Shown: piece by piece, positions 1-11,634 of the stretch
How positions within the stretch are numbered: position 1 is the first letter of the stretch
Layout of the letters: every line of letters begins with the position of its first letter
Origin: Cyrtodaria siliqua
Lineage: Eukaryota; Mollusca; Bivalvia; Adapedonta; Hiatellidae
Direction: 5' to 3'
NCBI GenBank assembly: GCA_037043455.1
Contig: JAWPHD010000283.1
Coordinates: 62,001-126,000 of the forward strand
DNA: 64,000 bases
Position numbers and translations under genes: made by a program
Notes under the pieces: model-generated
Database searches by the model: none
Told to the model about the DNA's origin: nothing
What the model saw: only the letters and a program-made list of their open reading frames with translations

Positions 1-90
1 TTGGTATAAATAATTTCAAATCGAGGAGGTAGTGGCAATAATGGCTGCGTATATAAGAATTTCGATTTTTCTTCATTTATTTCGGTCAAT

Positions 91-155
91 TCAAGCCAAC
101 AAAATGGCGGATTTTCAGGTTTTTCCCCTGAAAATCCGCCATTTTGTTGGCTTGA
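91..155. repeat. Perfect 29-bp inverted repeat (hairpin)
   Basis: Arms at 91-119 and 127-155 are exact reverse complements, separated by a 7-base loop (120-126). Each arm contains AAAATGGCGG, which resembles the YY1 zinc-finger site (AANATGGCG). A perfect stem of this length in DNA where nothing else is conserved suggests a recent inverted duplication or a small foldback element. No target-site duplication was recognised. Confidence 0.9.
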
Positions 156-440
156 GAGGTACTCGGTAGGGAACTATTTTTAACGTTGCCATATAGTTGT
201 CAAGTGAGTGGAGACGCCCAAGGAAATAACCACTTGCGTACCCACTGATAATATTCAAAGAGGTCTAAAGGAATGTTGCAGTAACACGTTAATAGTACAT
301 TGGATGATTTTTTCTAAGCTTAACATTCATATATTAATCGAAAAAAACAAACGTTTGAAAAAAACGCTTTTACTATAATTATTACTGTTAAGCTAATCAC
401 TTTTCTGGACAGGTTTGCAAACTATCCATAAAACAGATTT
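156..440. other. No recognisable feature
   Basis: AT-rich sequence with no convincing reading frame, RNA gene or repeat. Confidence 0.5.
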
Positions 441-449
441 AGCTTCATG

Positions 450-655
450 TTTAACAACAACAACAACAACAACAACAACAACCACAATATCAACAGCAAC
501 AACAACAATAATAACAAATACAATAACAATAATAACAACAAAAACACAACCATCACCATGATAAATAACAGCAACAACAACAACAAAAACAACAACACCA
601 CCACCACCACCACCAATAATAAAAATAATAATAATAATAATACGGATAATAATAA
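450..655. repeat. AAC/AAT trinucleotide microsatellite
   Basis: Interrupted runs of CAA, AAT and CAC triplets. Frames through it read as poly-Asn on the plus strand or poly-Val/Leu/Ile on the minus strand. These are consequences of the repeat and do not suggest a gene. Confidence 0.9.
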
Positions 656-1500
656 TCAGCATAATAGTAGATGCCCCGTTGTGAGCCTCGCTAAAACATG
701 GTATTGTATTACATAAGACGGACGTTTTATGTCCCGTTTTTTATATTTGCAGATTACCCCTTTACCATGAATGCCATTCGGAACAAGAAAATAATGGCGG
801 ATAGTGCAATCATGGATTAATTGGAAATGGCATAAATATGTATTAACGAACAAGTGAGTACGAGTTTGTTATTATTATAAGTGTGTATAACACAGTTAAA
901 CTCTTTAACACAGTATGTAATCTGTATAAGAATACGAATTCATGTAATCCACCTCGTTAAGAGTAAAGTAGTTGAATATTGATTTGATCATGTGATTACC
1001 TGTGTTTTTCAAAGATATAATGCTATTCTTATAGGTATACGTAGTTAAATGGTTTATTATTTTAAAGAGACTGACGGCAATCTAGATTTCATTAAAACTC
1101 GCGGCGTCACATTTATTTTCCTCTACATGCCTTTTGTTCAATCATTAATATTAATTATAAGAATAATATGAAGCAAATTGTTTGTGTTCATTACTAACTG
1201 TTGAGGATATTATACCAGTTATATATTTAACCTATGGCAGAATAACGTAAACAAATGAAAACTAAAACTTGTATTTACTTATACGCCAGCAGGATTAAAG
1301 TCGGAATGATACTGGATAAATAAATGGAAATGCTAATTTTATGTTTTGATGAAAACTTCACGACTGTCTTGTGTCCCTTTAATATACGGATACTGATTGT
1401 TTTGTCACTGCACATAGTTTCAGTACATGCATAGTGTTGCTGACACTAATTTTAACAATGTGTAATAGAGAATCATTATATTGGACATTAATAGTGTGTG
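656..1500. other. No recognisable feature
   Basis: AT-rich sequence. I see no conserved coding frame, RNA gene or repeat unit. Confidence 0.5.
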
Positions 1501-1507
1501 TTTCAGT

Positions 1508-1562
1508 TAATTATAATAATAATAATAATAATATTAAGGATAATACTAATCATCATAATAAT
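1508..1562. repeat. ATA/TAA microsatellite
   Basis: Short interrupted run of AAT triplets. A brief CCGT tetranucleotide run follows at 1619-1635. Confidence 0.7.
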
Positions 1563-1742
1563 AGTTGTGAGCCTCACTAAAACACACTCACCATCCATCA
1601 AACCGTTTGTCCATATATCCGTCCGTCCGTCAGTCCATCCTTTCGATCTTTCTTTCACTCATACAGAAAGTTTGACTATAATATTATTGTTTATCAACAT
1701 GCAATATGACAAATATACTGAAGAATTAGATCGAAAGCGAAC

Positions 1743-1776
1743 ATGCCTGTACAACACCTGCCTGTACAACACCTGC
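1743..1776. repeat. 16-bp tandem duplication
   Basis: The unit CCTGTACAACACCTG (plus one base) occurs twice in a row. The surrounding 1563-2340 shows nothing else I can support. Confidence 0.7.
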
Positions 1777-2359
1777 GTAACCGTATACTGAGACAAATCT
1801 GTACGAATTGGCGCAATTTAATTATTCAACTATTGTGCAGCGATCTGTGTTATTTTGGTGTGCTAAAGTGCAATGAAACTATGGCGATTGAGGAAAGAAC
1901 ACGTATTATGAAATCGTATATTTTTATTGTTTGTCTAACATATTTAACTACTAATAATATTTTCATATGTGTATACTTTAAAGGGACACATGCCACTCTT
2001 GAAGCATACAACAAGCAATCAAACTATCAAATTACTGCGATATGCAATATGCAACAGATGTTAAACCAATAATTATTTAAGACTTCAACATGCAAGTGAT
2101 CTAGAAATAATAACAGGACGCCGCGATTGTTTAATTAATCAAGATTGTCATGTGCCCCTTTAATTTATAGGTGACGGTAACCCGTTGCAATTATTGAAAA
2201 ATTACACATTCACACAATCATGTAATACTTATGAACGAGTTAAATTATAATAAAACAGGGTCTTATCCATCTAAACAAAACATATGTCCAATAATCAATG
2301 AAGAAAATATTAGTTCATTGTCACATGCAAACTGTATTGTCGAACACAATATTAAACGT

Positions 2360-2650
2360 GTGTAATCCACCCGCCATCGTTCCCACACCAACTCTTTCTC
2401 ACCCACCCTCCACCCTTCCCATACAAATCCTTCGCACACCAACAATCCCTCGCCCACCCTCCACCTTTCCCATACCAACCCTCACTCATTAACCCTCCAC
2501 CCTTCCCACACCAACACTTTTTATACCAACCCACCCTCATTCACCATCCAACCTTCCCTTACCGACCCTCCCTCATTCCCCTCCACCCTTCCCACAACAA
2601 CCCTCTCTCACCCAGCCTCCATCCTTCCCACACAAACCCTCCCAACCTCA
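2360..2650. repeat. Pyrimidine-rich minisatellite
   Basis: Degenerate repeats built from CCACCCTTCCCACACCAAC and CTCAC variants, with units of roughly 20-40 bases. The plus strand is almost free of G, a strong strand asymmetry compared with the AT-rich flanks. Confidence 0.8.
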
Positions 2651-3850
2651 ACAATATATATGTTTAACATTGAATCTGCAAATATGAAATCAGATTAATA
2701 TCGAACAGTTTGTAAGAATCACCTAAGCGGGCATAGTAATGATGTTTTAACGGTACCCAGGCCAAATCAATCGTTTAAAGTTACCCAGCTAAACAGTCGT
2801 AAGCATGTGCTCGCGGGTCGAGTGAACTGGCGTGCGCTTAAAAGTCAACTGAACGACCTTAACATATGTTACAAAATGGCGTCTTTCCAGCGAAACTCTC
2901 GAGACTGTTAGCATGGTTAGTATAGCTTAAAGTAAGCCAACAGTTTTTGTTACAGTCTTTCAGTTGAGTTGTGTTACGTTTATTCACCCCGTTGTATGTT
3001 TTTGAGAATTGGGGTTGGCCACCCCTCAGTTAACGGTACGGAAATACAAATAATAAATGCATATTATAACGGGACACGTTATGAAGTGTTTTCTTCTACA
3101 CAATCTCGGAATAGATGGAGTTTAAACAATTTTGACTAAACCCGTTATGGAGACACAATGAAATCTGAAAGTCTTTCACACTGTGTTGAAAATAAAACAA
3201 GCTTGGCACGTGCCCTTTAAATCTTGAGAAAACACTGTGACACACTTTTCAAATATTAGATTGTTTACTTATTTTACTGTTTAAAACCCCAAATATATAA
3301 TATGCATATAATAAGAATTATGTTACACAGATAAACACAATGTTTAACTATTACTCGTATTTCAGATTAACAAACTCCGTGTAATAGCTCTACGGCGTGT
3401 TTCTATTATTGACAAGAATAGAAATGCAAAAGTATATAATAGACGACAAGATATTTCATTGTAAATGTGACTCTTCCTTGAGAAGTAAATATATAAAACG
3501 ATATTATAGCCATAGGCCTAGTATGTTTACATTCATTGTTCTCCTTCAGTCAACAAACAAAAAAGATGTTATCAATTTTAGCAAATACATCTCAGAAGCT
3601 TTCTCTTTAAGACGTACCATGATAAATAACTTATAATCTCGTTCATCCTCACAATTGTTCTATTGTACCGTATTAGATTTTGATTCCTATATATATATAT
3701 TTATTTTTTTTCTCCATGATATATCTCCTTTTTTTCATATTAATTCATAAATTAATGAACCTGTACTAATCTTTTATTGTGGTCAAATTATATTTGTAAA
3801 ATGTATGTTTATATGATGAAAAACTATGTAATAGTTTAAGTCAATAAAAT
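2651..3850. other. No recognisable feature
   Basis: AT-rich sequence with a short TA run near 3690. A 79-codon frame at 3397-3636 has no recognisable domain and I do not call it a gene. Confidence 0.5.
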
Positions 3851-3873
3851 TTCTTCTTCTTCTTCTTCTTCTT
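3851..3873. repeat. TTC microsatellite
   Basis: Uninterrupted run of TTC triplets. Confidence 0.9.
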
Positions 3874-4159
3874 GATATTCTATTCTTGAATTTCCTGCTG
3901 TATTAAGGGTCCTTTTAGCGGATAGATCGATATTTCCATCATTCATGTATGCACTATATTGTTATGAGCAATTATTTGTACACACACATAAAAGAATATT
4001 GAAGTTGAAAATATATTTTTCTAAATTGGAGTATCGAATGAACCAGCTTGTTTCTTAATCATGGTATAATCTCGAATAATTGTACACACGTTAGACCACA
4101 ACTATTATAATCGGCAATACGACTTGTAAAATTTACATTTATAAATGTCAATATATAAA

Positions 4160-4536
4160 ATTATTTAAGATGGGTTACAAATAAAACAAAATGTTACTAG
4201 TTTATATTTATTGGAATAAGCTGGCCATGGCTTCAACAATATATAGTGTAAAATAAAATGTGTAGTTAATCAAATTGGAACATTTCAGGTAAATCCAATG
4301 TTCATAGTCCAAACTAAATTTAAATTGTAACTGACCACTGTACAGTGTAAACCCTGGGAACAGATGTTCACAAAGACTCCAAACTAAGTTTAAATTGTAA
4401 CTGACTACTGTACAGTGTAAACCCTGGGAACAGATGTTCACAAAGACAAGTCTTAAAATTAAAAACTTCTTGCATAGAAAATAACAAAGTTCTTAGAATA
4501 TTTTAACTACACTATGCTGTGTCCGCGAAATACCGC
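4160..4536. repeat. 377-bp direct duplication, copy 1
   Basis: This block is repeated at 5135-5511, exactly 975 bases downstream, and I see no difference between the copies. Inside each copy a sub-unit of about 71 bases is repeated in tandem; it contains the palindrome ACTGTACAGT. A 77-codon minus-strand frame is identical in both copies, but it reads through the sub-repeat twice and shows no domain, so I treat it as a shadow of the repeat. Confidence 0.9.
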
Positions 4537-4576
4537 GACACAAAGTTCATAGACGATTTTAAAGTTCTTCACGTTC

Positions 4577-4873
4577 CGATACCACAACGTCTTGCACAGT
4601 CAATAGTAGTATTTGAAAACTTCTTGTAGGATTGCACCAATGTGATCCACCGCAAACGAGATCCGGATGAAGCCATGACGACGACGACAGACCACTAGTC
4701 ATCACATCTCCTCATGCATCGATACCACAAAGTCTTGCACCGTCAAAAGTAGTATTTGAAAACTTCTTGTAGCTGTATCCCCAAAGATTGCACCAATGTA
4801 TACCACCGCAGACGAGATTCGGATGGAGCCATGACGACGACGACAGACCACTAGGCATCTCATCTCCTCATGC
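4577..4873. repeat. Tandem duplication of about 143-155 bp
   Basis: Two diverged units start at 4577 and 4720 with CGATACCACAA and end near CATCTCCTCATGC. The second carries a short insertion of about 13 bases. Both include a GACGACGACGACAGACCACTA block. The pair lies between the two 377-bp copies. Confidence 0.8.
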
Positions 4874-4961
4874 TTTTCACTGAAATATATACACGACAAA
4901 CCAAAGACACTGGTACCAAATACAATTCAAATACAACAAACACAGGGCAGGGTGGGTGGGT

Positions 4962-5135
4962 TAGTTTGGAGATAACAATTAAATACCGATTTTCAGAACA
5001 CAAAAACAGATCGATACTTACAAAAATAGCGGTCACTGCAAGAGAGGTTATGCGTTAGAATTACACGTTCATAATAATCGCTGATTTCCACCCCCTGAAA
5101 TAATTAGTATTTGTTCCCTAGTAGAACAAATCCCA
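4962..5135. repeat. 174-bp dispersed repeat, copy 1
   Basis: Identical to 9589-9762 over its full length, by eye. It contains a perfect 8-bp inverted repeat, ATTTGTTC and GAACAAAT, with a 7-base loop near its right end. On the minus strand it shows CTCTCTTGCAG, then 14 bases, then GTAAGTATCG, which resembles a microexon flanked by splice sites. That reading is speculative. Confidence 0.85.
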
Positions 5136-5511
5136 TTATTTAAGATGGGTTACAAATAAAACAAAATGTTACTAGTTTATATTTATTGGAATAAGCTGGC
5201 CATGGCTTCAACAATATATAGTGTAAAATAAAATGTGTAGTTAATCAAATTGGAACATTTCAGGTAAATCCAATGTTCATAGTCCAAACTAAATTTAAAT
5301 TGTAACTGACCACTGTACAGTGTAAACCCTGGGAACAGATGTTCACAAAGACTCCAAACTAAGTTTAAATTGTAACTGACTACTGTACAGTGTAAACCCT
5401 GGGAACAGATGTTCACAAAGACAAGTCTTAAAATTAAAAACTTCTTGCATAGAAAATAACAAAGTTCTTAGAATATTTTAACTACACTATGCTGTGTCCG
5501 CGAAATACCGC
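5135..5511. repeat. 377-bp direct duplication, copy 2
   Basis: Second copy of the block at 4160-4536. Its left edge abuts the 174-bp repeat and its right edge runs into a minisatellite at a shared CCGC. Confidence 0.9.
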
Positions 5512-6000
5512 CACATGCCACTCGGCATGTGTATGCCACATGCCGCGTGGCACCGCCAAACATGGGGGAAGCGGAACACAGCTTAGATAATAAAAAACCT
5601 CCAAAGAGGTATGACAGACGTACTTCAACCAATGAAGCGATTATGTCATGTCATATACATAAACAAAAAACCTCCAAAGAGGTATAACATACGTACTTCA
5701 ACCAATGAAGCGATTGTGTCATGTCATATACATAAACAAAATCAAAAAAACTCCAAAGAGGTATAACAGATATACTTCAACCAATGAAGCGATTGTGTCA
5801 TGCCACTCGCCGCGTGGCACCGCCAGACATGGGGAAAGCGGAACACAGCTTAGATAATAAAAACCTCCAAAGAGGTATGACAGACGTACTTCAACCAATG
5901 AAGCGATTGTGTTATGTCATATACATAAACAAAATAAAAAAACTTTAAAAATCAACCAAAAATCCTCCAAAGAGGTATAACAGACATACTTCAATGTCGT
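5511..6000. repeat. Composite minisatellite of 74-79-bp units
   Basis: Five units contain CCTCCAAAGAGGTAT and ACTTCAACCAATGAAGCGAT. They begin near 5594, 5667, 5745, 5860 and 5964. A second module, with CGCGTGGCACCGCCA and GGAAAGCGGAACACAGCTT, occurs before the first unit (5511-5592) and again after the third (5797-5858), giving a higher-order pattern. CCTCCAAAGAGG is itself an inverted repeat. Confidence 0.85.
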
Positions 6001-8280
6001 CATAATTTATAGCTACGGAGAGCTAATATAACCCAAATAGGGTAAATATAAAAATTATCTATATGATTGCAAAGCCACAGCCAATCTTGAATGTTGAATG
6101 TATAATTTCTTCAATTTAACTTATAAAAAATTGAATTTCTTGTTGTAAACCATTCACAAACAAGGCTTGCCTTGATAATAATTGTACATCATCCCAATAC
6201 AGCATTGTCTTAAAACTTTTATAAGATTTCAATATTTAACATGAAAAACCTCGACTTTTGCTTCGTTAGGATTAATTTAAAAGCCTCAAGTTAAAATAAT
6301 GCTTGGGCAGCCCCACTATTTATCATCCTTAATAGAAATACAAATTACCAGGCAACAAAGCATCATCTACTTCCTTGTTCCTGAACAATGAAATGCCACT
6401 ATATACATTCATTGGCAAGAAATTAAACAGTTCAATATATATTTCCAAATTCAGCACAATAGTGTTATAGGCCTACTTTGATGACATTTACAATAGAAAA
6501 CTAAATGTCCATAAACTCTTCGATCAAAAACGGCAGGAGCCCAATTGTATACAGGTCCGTGTGACATATTCACTTTGGCTTTCATAGTACGAGTCTGGTC
6601 TGCAATTAACTTAGTTCATAATCCAGGTCTAAATGTTTGTTCCTGGCTAACATTTATACTAGCAAATTGTAAAACGGAGAGCTTAACATATGATATGAAT
6701 GTCTCTATGGTACGTCTCGCAACCGCATGTTCGATACCCAGTTATTCGACATAGGAACATTGTTGATTGGCCTTTCGACATCGTGATGGTGACAAACTGA
6801 AGTGCAAGGTATGGCGTAAAATAACCTATAACAGAGAGATCTAATTATAATTAAAACAGCATCAGCCACCACTCTGTATAAAAACAACAGCCACTGAATG
6901 AAAACATCATTGCACGCAAACAGAATAAATGTGTAAAGCTGACCGCTAGACGAAAAAATTTAGGACATTTATACTGTTATAGCAGCAGCAGACACAACAG
7001 TAAGTAGAAACATATCTGTAATAAGCAAAACAAACTGTGACATATATCTATCAATTTGACTGTGACATATATCTATCAATTTGACAAAAGAAAAATAGCA
7101 TAGACCTGCAACCAACACGCCGCCAGTTGTCAATAATAAGCACATGCAGTTGTATTATAACCTATTGTCAATACACTTCGACATAAACACTAGGGCGGAG
7201 CTATCTAAGTCCTGGCGACATATTAATTACATGCTCATCGACATTCTCACACTCTTGGTGTAAAATAACATAACGGGAAGTATATACCGTTTTCAGCCAT
7301 TTCAGACTCCTGATGTAAAGTTAGTATATTCATTAACCAACATTCATGCATTTGCATACTCCAAGTGTAAAAAGGGACAATTTATACCGGTTTGTTATAA
7401 CTGCGACAACAAAAAGCGCACCACTTTGCACACACTAAGAATTTGGTTCACTTTAATTCATTCCTGTTAGGCGCCATATAACCTTTCATGTGTTGGTGCG
7501 CCTTAAAACCCAATTCAATTCACTTTAATTCTAGGCCAGTTGCCGACACCCACTGTAGAAAAAGCATATTTCTCTAAAGTTAATAGAAAGAATGTATGTT
7601 CTTTGTTGTTGTTATCTGTTGTTGTTGCTGTAGTTTTTAATTGAATTAAAAACCATAATAAAGTGTTTAAAAATGAGCCCTGTTCCCTTAGCGTTGAGAC
7701 ATCTGTTCATTTATCCACAAATTTGCGAAACCAGTTGGCTACTACACTCGCAGTCTGCGTCTTCGCCTTGCACAATCTGATCCTGGTCGACCTCCCATGA
7801 TCACACGATTACTCAGTTTCCCACAAACTCTTGAGATACCACGACATAACGCTGTAAAGCGAGTGGCTTTACATAAATCTTGGGCTCTTAAGACTGTATT
7901 TTCGGCAAAACTGTTTACTGAAATAAATTGCTAAAAAGAAAAACACCCGACAAATTTATCTAAACAAAAACATGTTTGACCCTGAAATTTAGCCCTGTGA
8001 AGGTAAAGCAAATACAGAAATTAAAGCACAATATAAAAAGAATATTTGCTCACTATGATATTGATTACAACTATAAAATATCTTATAACTCAACAACTCA
8101 AAAGCTATGAAAATTGATTTGCAACCGTTTAAATGCAGATTTAATGTCCATTGTTCCCAGTAATGCCACGGGACCAATGTTACTTGGTCAAAAGTGCTAG
8201 AGTGCCGTTAGAACCATTATCTTCAGATCCACTCTATCTTGCATTTCTCTTGTCCCTCTCCCCCGAGCATACGGACTTTT
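6001..8280. other. No gene; one 25-bp tandem duplication
   Basis: Mostly featureless AT-rich sequence. At 7034-7083 a 25-base unit beginning ACTGTGACATATATC occurs twice exactly. Near 7448-7545 the string TTCACTTTAATTC recurs. No coding frame here shows a domain. Confidence 0.55.
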
Positions 8281-8480
8281 CGATACTTTTTTTTTTTTTT
8301 GGCATGATCTGAAAACAGTGGCAAATGGTTTAATGATGCTACTCCAGTAAGACAGAATAAGGTTTATATATTTTGTTTTATTTTTCATTATTTTTTTTTT
8401 TTTATTTTTTTTATTGTTTATTGATTATATATATATATTAATATATATATATATATAGATATATTTATTTTTTTATATTT
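8281..8480. repeat. Poly-T and AT-rich low-complexity tract
   Basis: T runs at about 8287-8300 and 8391-8415 are followed by alternating TA. No retroelement sequence could be recognised beside them. Confidence 0.7.
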
Positions 8481-8594
8481 TTTTAAATAATACCCGCCTA
8501 TGAATCCTTAATACTGTTGTGAGCTTCAATAAATTGACTAAATTTAATATGCAATAACAGAACATTATATATGTAGTTTTTGTTTTTTAGAATA

Positions 8595-9330
8595 ATGTTA
8601 GGCTATGTCCCAGAAATCGACATCAACACATTGCAATATTCTGACGCGATAGCCTTGCGCTTGCAATGCCACCCTATATAATGCCATACTTATGTTAGGC
8701 TATTTCAGACAAATGGAAATAAACACCTCAAGTTCTTACTCAAATATTACACCTACCTCTCGTACATTATTTAAAGATAAGTGTTACTATAATATTTTTC
8801 TAGGACTGAAGCTAAGTTATATCGCCGCCTTGGCAAGGTCATCCACCATCCAGCATGTCCCGGCCGCTTTATCAACGATAAAACAAACACATTTAGTAGT
8901 TTACAAATGCATATACAACGTTATTTTATTTACTTTTTATTCTTATTATTATATTAGTCATCTAAATTAAATGTGCATATACGATAAGACCAAAACATCC
9001 TGGATGAATGATGTAAAAGAAATCGATGTGCCCATCGACACACACATTCAATAACACTTGATGCGTATTAACAATTGGTTTCGAGATAGCATTTAAATAC
9101 CGTGATTTCCAATTTCCAGCTAACTTGGAAAGAATTATGTTAGGCTATGACCCAACCATTGACATCCACACTTTCCTTTAATACAACATTGTAATATTGT
9201 GGACTTGTGTTCGATACAGAAATGACAAAATAATAGCTGGAATCAACTTTCATTTAAAAGCAATTGCACATACAGTGGCATACTTCTGTTAGGCTATGAC
9301 AGAATAATCGAAATAAACACTTTCGTTTCG
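8595..9330 (+). repeat. Four degenerate copies of a TGTTAGGCTAT motif
   Basis: Similar segments start near 8595, 8693, 9137 and 9285. Each begins TGTTAGGCTAT and continues with a CAGA or CCCA stretch, then AATCGACATCAACAC or a variant. Spacing is irregular, so this is a degenerate local duplication and not a regular array. Confidence 0.65.
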
Positions 9331-9588
9331 AAACTGTCGGATATTATTTAAACATAATGTTACACATACGTATAATTTGATATGTCTAAATAAGTTCACA
9401 GCCTTGGCAAACCTGCACGACTCCAAATTCCAATCAATAACCAGAGTTGTCGTTCCTTTTGCATTGTCCGATTGAGAATTCCTAATCTGTCAACATCGTA
9501 GCACAATACGGCCATTGCGAACATAAGCAGGGTATACCGACATGTAACAAGCATTCAGCATTTATATTTGATGCATTTTATCAACAAG

Positions 9589-9762
9589 TAGTTTGGAGAT
9601 AACAATTAAATACCGATTTTCAGAACACAAAAACAGATCGATACTTACAAAAATAGCGGTCACTGCAAGAGAGGTTATGCGTTAGAATTACACGTTCATA
9701 ATAATCGCTGATTTCCACCCCCTGAAATAATTAGTATTTGTTCCCTAGTAGAACAAATCCCA
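9589..9762. repeat. 174-bp dispersed repeat, copy 2
   Basis: Identical to 4962-5135 and in the same orientation, 4627 bases away. The flanks differ, so the edges shown are those of the shared block. Confidence 0.85.
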
Positions 9763-9883
9763 CTGTTTTGCAAAACTGACTATATTGTCTTTGTCTATTA
9801 GTGTTTTATAAATAAACAAACCATTAACAGGTCAGCGTCAATGATAGTAACTGGTGCATTGTCGACAAAGAATATACGGTGAT

Positions 9884-10027
<144 letters not shown>

Positions 10028-10194
10028 TAGGTATTTATGTGTTCACTGTACGAAAAGTACTGACTAAATTTACTGTGACAGTCTATAGATGACGCGAAGT
10101 ATAAATGCTACTGAGGATTCGTATTTAATCATCAGTACAATTACAGAGAAATTAACACTCTGATATTACCAAACACGGTGCACGACTCCAGTAA

Positions 10195-10420
10195 GCTTTG
10201 GTGATCATCAAATGCCTCCTATGAGGGTTGATGATATGACGATGAGCCTCCGATGAGGTTTGAACACGGGCCAAACACGTTGCGGGTCGTCGCCTCCACA
10301 AACGTCTGACCTATCTGTCTATTTCGAACCGCTCATTACGTTATGTACCCGCGAGTTTTGCCGAGATGATTTCATCCGAGGGCCTACACACTCAGAGGGC
10401 TTAGCTCCGCACATGTAGGC
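10195..10420. repeat. Dispersed repeat Q, copy 1
   Basis: Shares an ordered set of blocks with 63760-63985: CATCAAATGCC, GTTGATGA, CCTCC, ACGGGCC, GGTTGTCG or its variant, CCGCTCATTACGTTAT and CTTAGCTCC. The copies are diverged. No coding potential is visible. Confidence 0.55.
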
Positions 10421-11634
10421 TGTAAAGATACATACTTTTGGACGCCGGTTAATAAGCCAAGCAGTCGTACATAATCATTGTTACACATTACACTAATTAT
10501 TAAAAATGCATGTGAACCATTCTTATTTAGTAATGTTATCAATATAGCTGTATGCTGATAATATAATACTATTCATATGTATCAGAATATAGACAAGTAT
10601 TGCCTCTCAACGTTAAACAACTGCATCTAATATGAAACTTATAATTTAACATATGATTCGATATTCAAACTTACATAATATTGCATCTATAATAGTATTA
10701 CTTTTTCCCATAGTTAATGTACTATGTCAGCTTTTTCTGTTTGCTCAAAAGTAATCGTTAAATGTAAACCTGAAGTGTATTGCACCTGAAGTACAAAACA
10801 ATACAATAAAAGATACAATTGTTTTTATCGGAACCGAGGCTCTGCCAAGGGTTGGAATTTCCATATCTGAACCCGATACCCATGAACAATTATTTTTTCT
10901 TGTATATCGTTTACATTCTGAGCATTGACGTCGCCAACTACTGATGTTGTGCATGTTTATTTGCACAATGCCGTCATGCAACTGTCATTGTTGATATTAG
11001 TGCGCGACTTTTATCTTCTCCCCTATGAGTAAGATCAGGCTCTCCATCAACAATGTATAACGCGGATAACCTTATCCGGTATGCAAGAAAACATATATAT
11101 ATGTTCACGTACCTCAATAACCCATGTAATATCGTTTATCTCACGAACTGTTCTGACAATTTGTCAACTCAATTGTTGATTATTCCCCGGCTGCAATCCA
11201 AGAACAATGGTCAGTTTGTACAAACATCCCCGCCCAAACCGGTTATCATGCACATTCTCCACGATCTGGCCATTTGTACAGAATAACATAGATACCCGAC
11301 ACGGAAGGACCATTGCATACTTCTGCCACTTAGAAAGATAAACAAATACCTCAACAATACCTTTAACATGCATTAATGCGCGCATGAACTTTATTTATAA
11401 ACCTCAGCCGTTTTGTCATCTTAAGTAAAGCCTCCGCGTTTGCAATCAGTACTATTATTCATTCGATCTTTGGAGATCGCTGAGCCCGATACTTATATTT
11501 AGTGATCGGTGGTACATTTTCAATTTCTTTTGTTTTATTATTCATTTTCGATTCGGTGGTTCCACTATTCCGGCCGATAAAAGGCTCTGGGTATTGTTTA
11601 ACCACTCATAGGATATGTTGTCTGCTTTTTAATT
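10421..11634. other. No recognisable feature
   Basis: Short frames are present (for example 10745-10981 minus and 11053-11286 plus) but none shows a domain, a codon pattern or a neighbouring splice structure that would support a gene. Confidence 0.5.

Noticed and set aside
393..716. Open frames of poly-Asn or poly-Val/Leu/Ile
   Set aside because: Produced by the AAC/AAT microsatellite on both strands; no start context, domain or conserved flank.
4208..5416. Identical 77-codon minus-strand frames at 4208-4441 and 5183-5416
   Set aside because: Identity comes from the 377-bp duplication, and the peptide repeats itself because the DNA has a tandem sub-unit. No domain.
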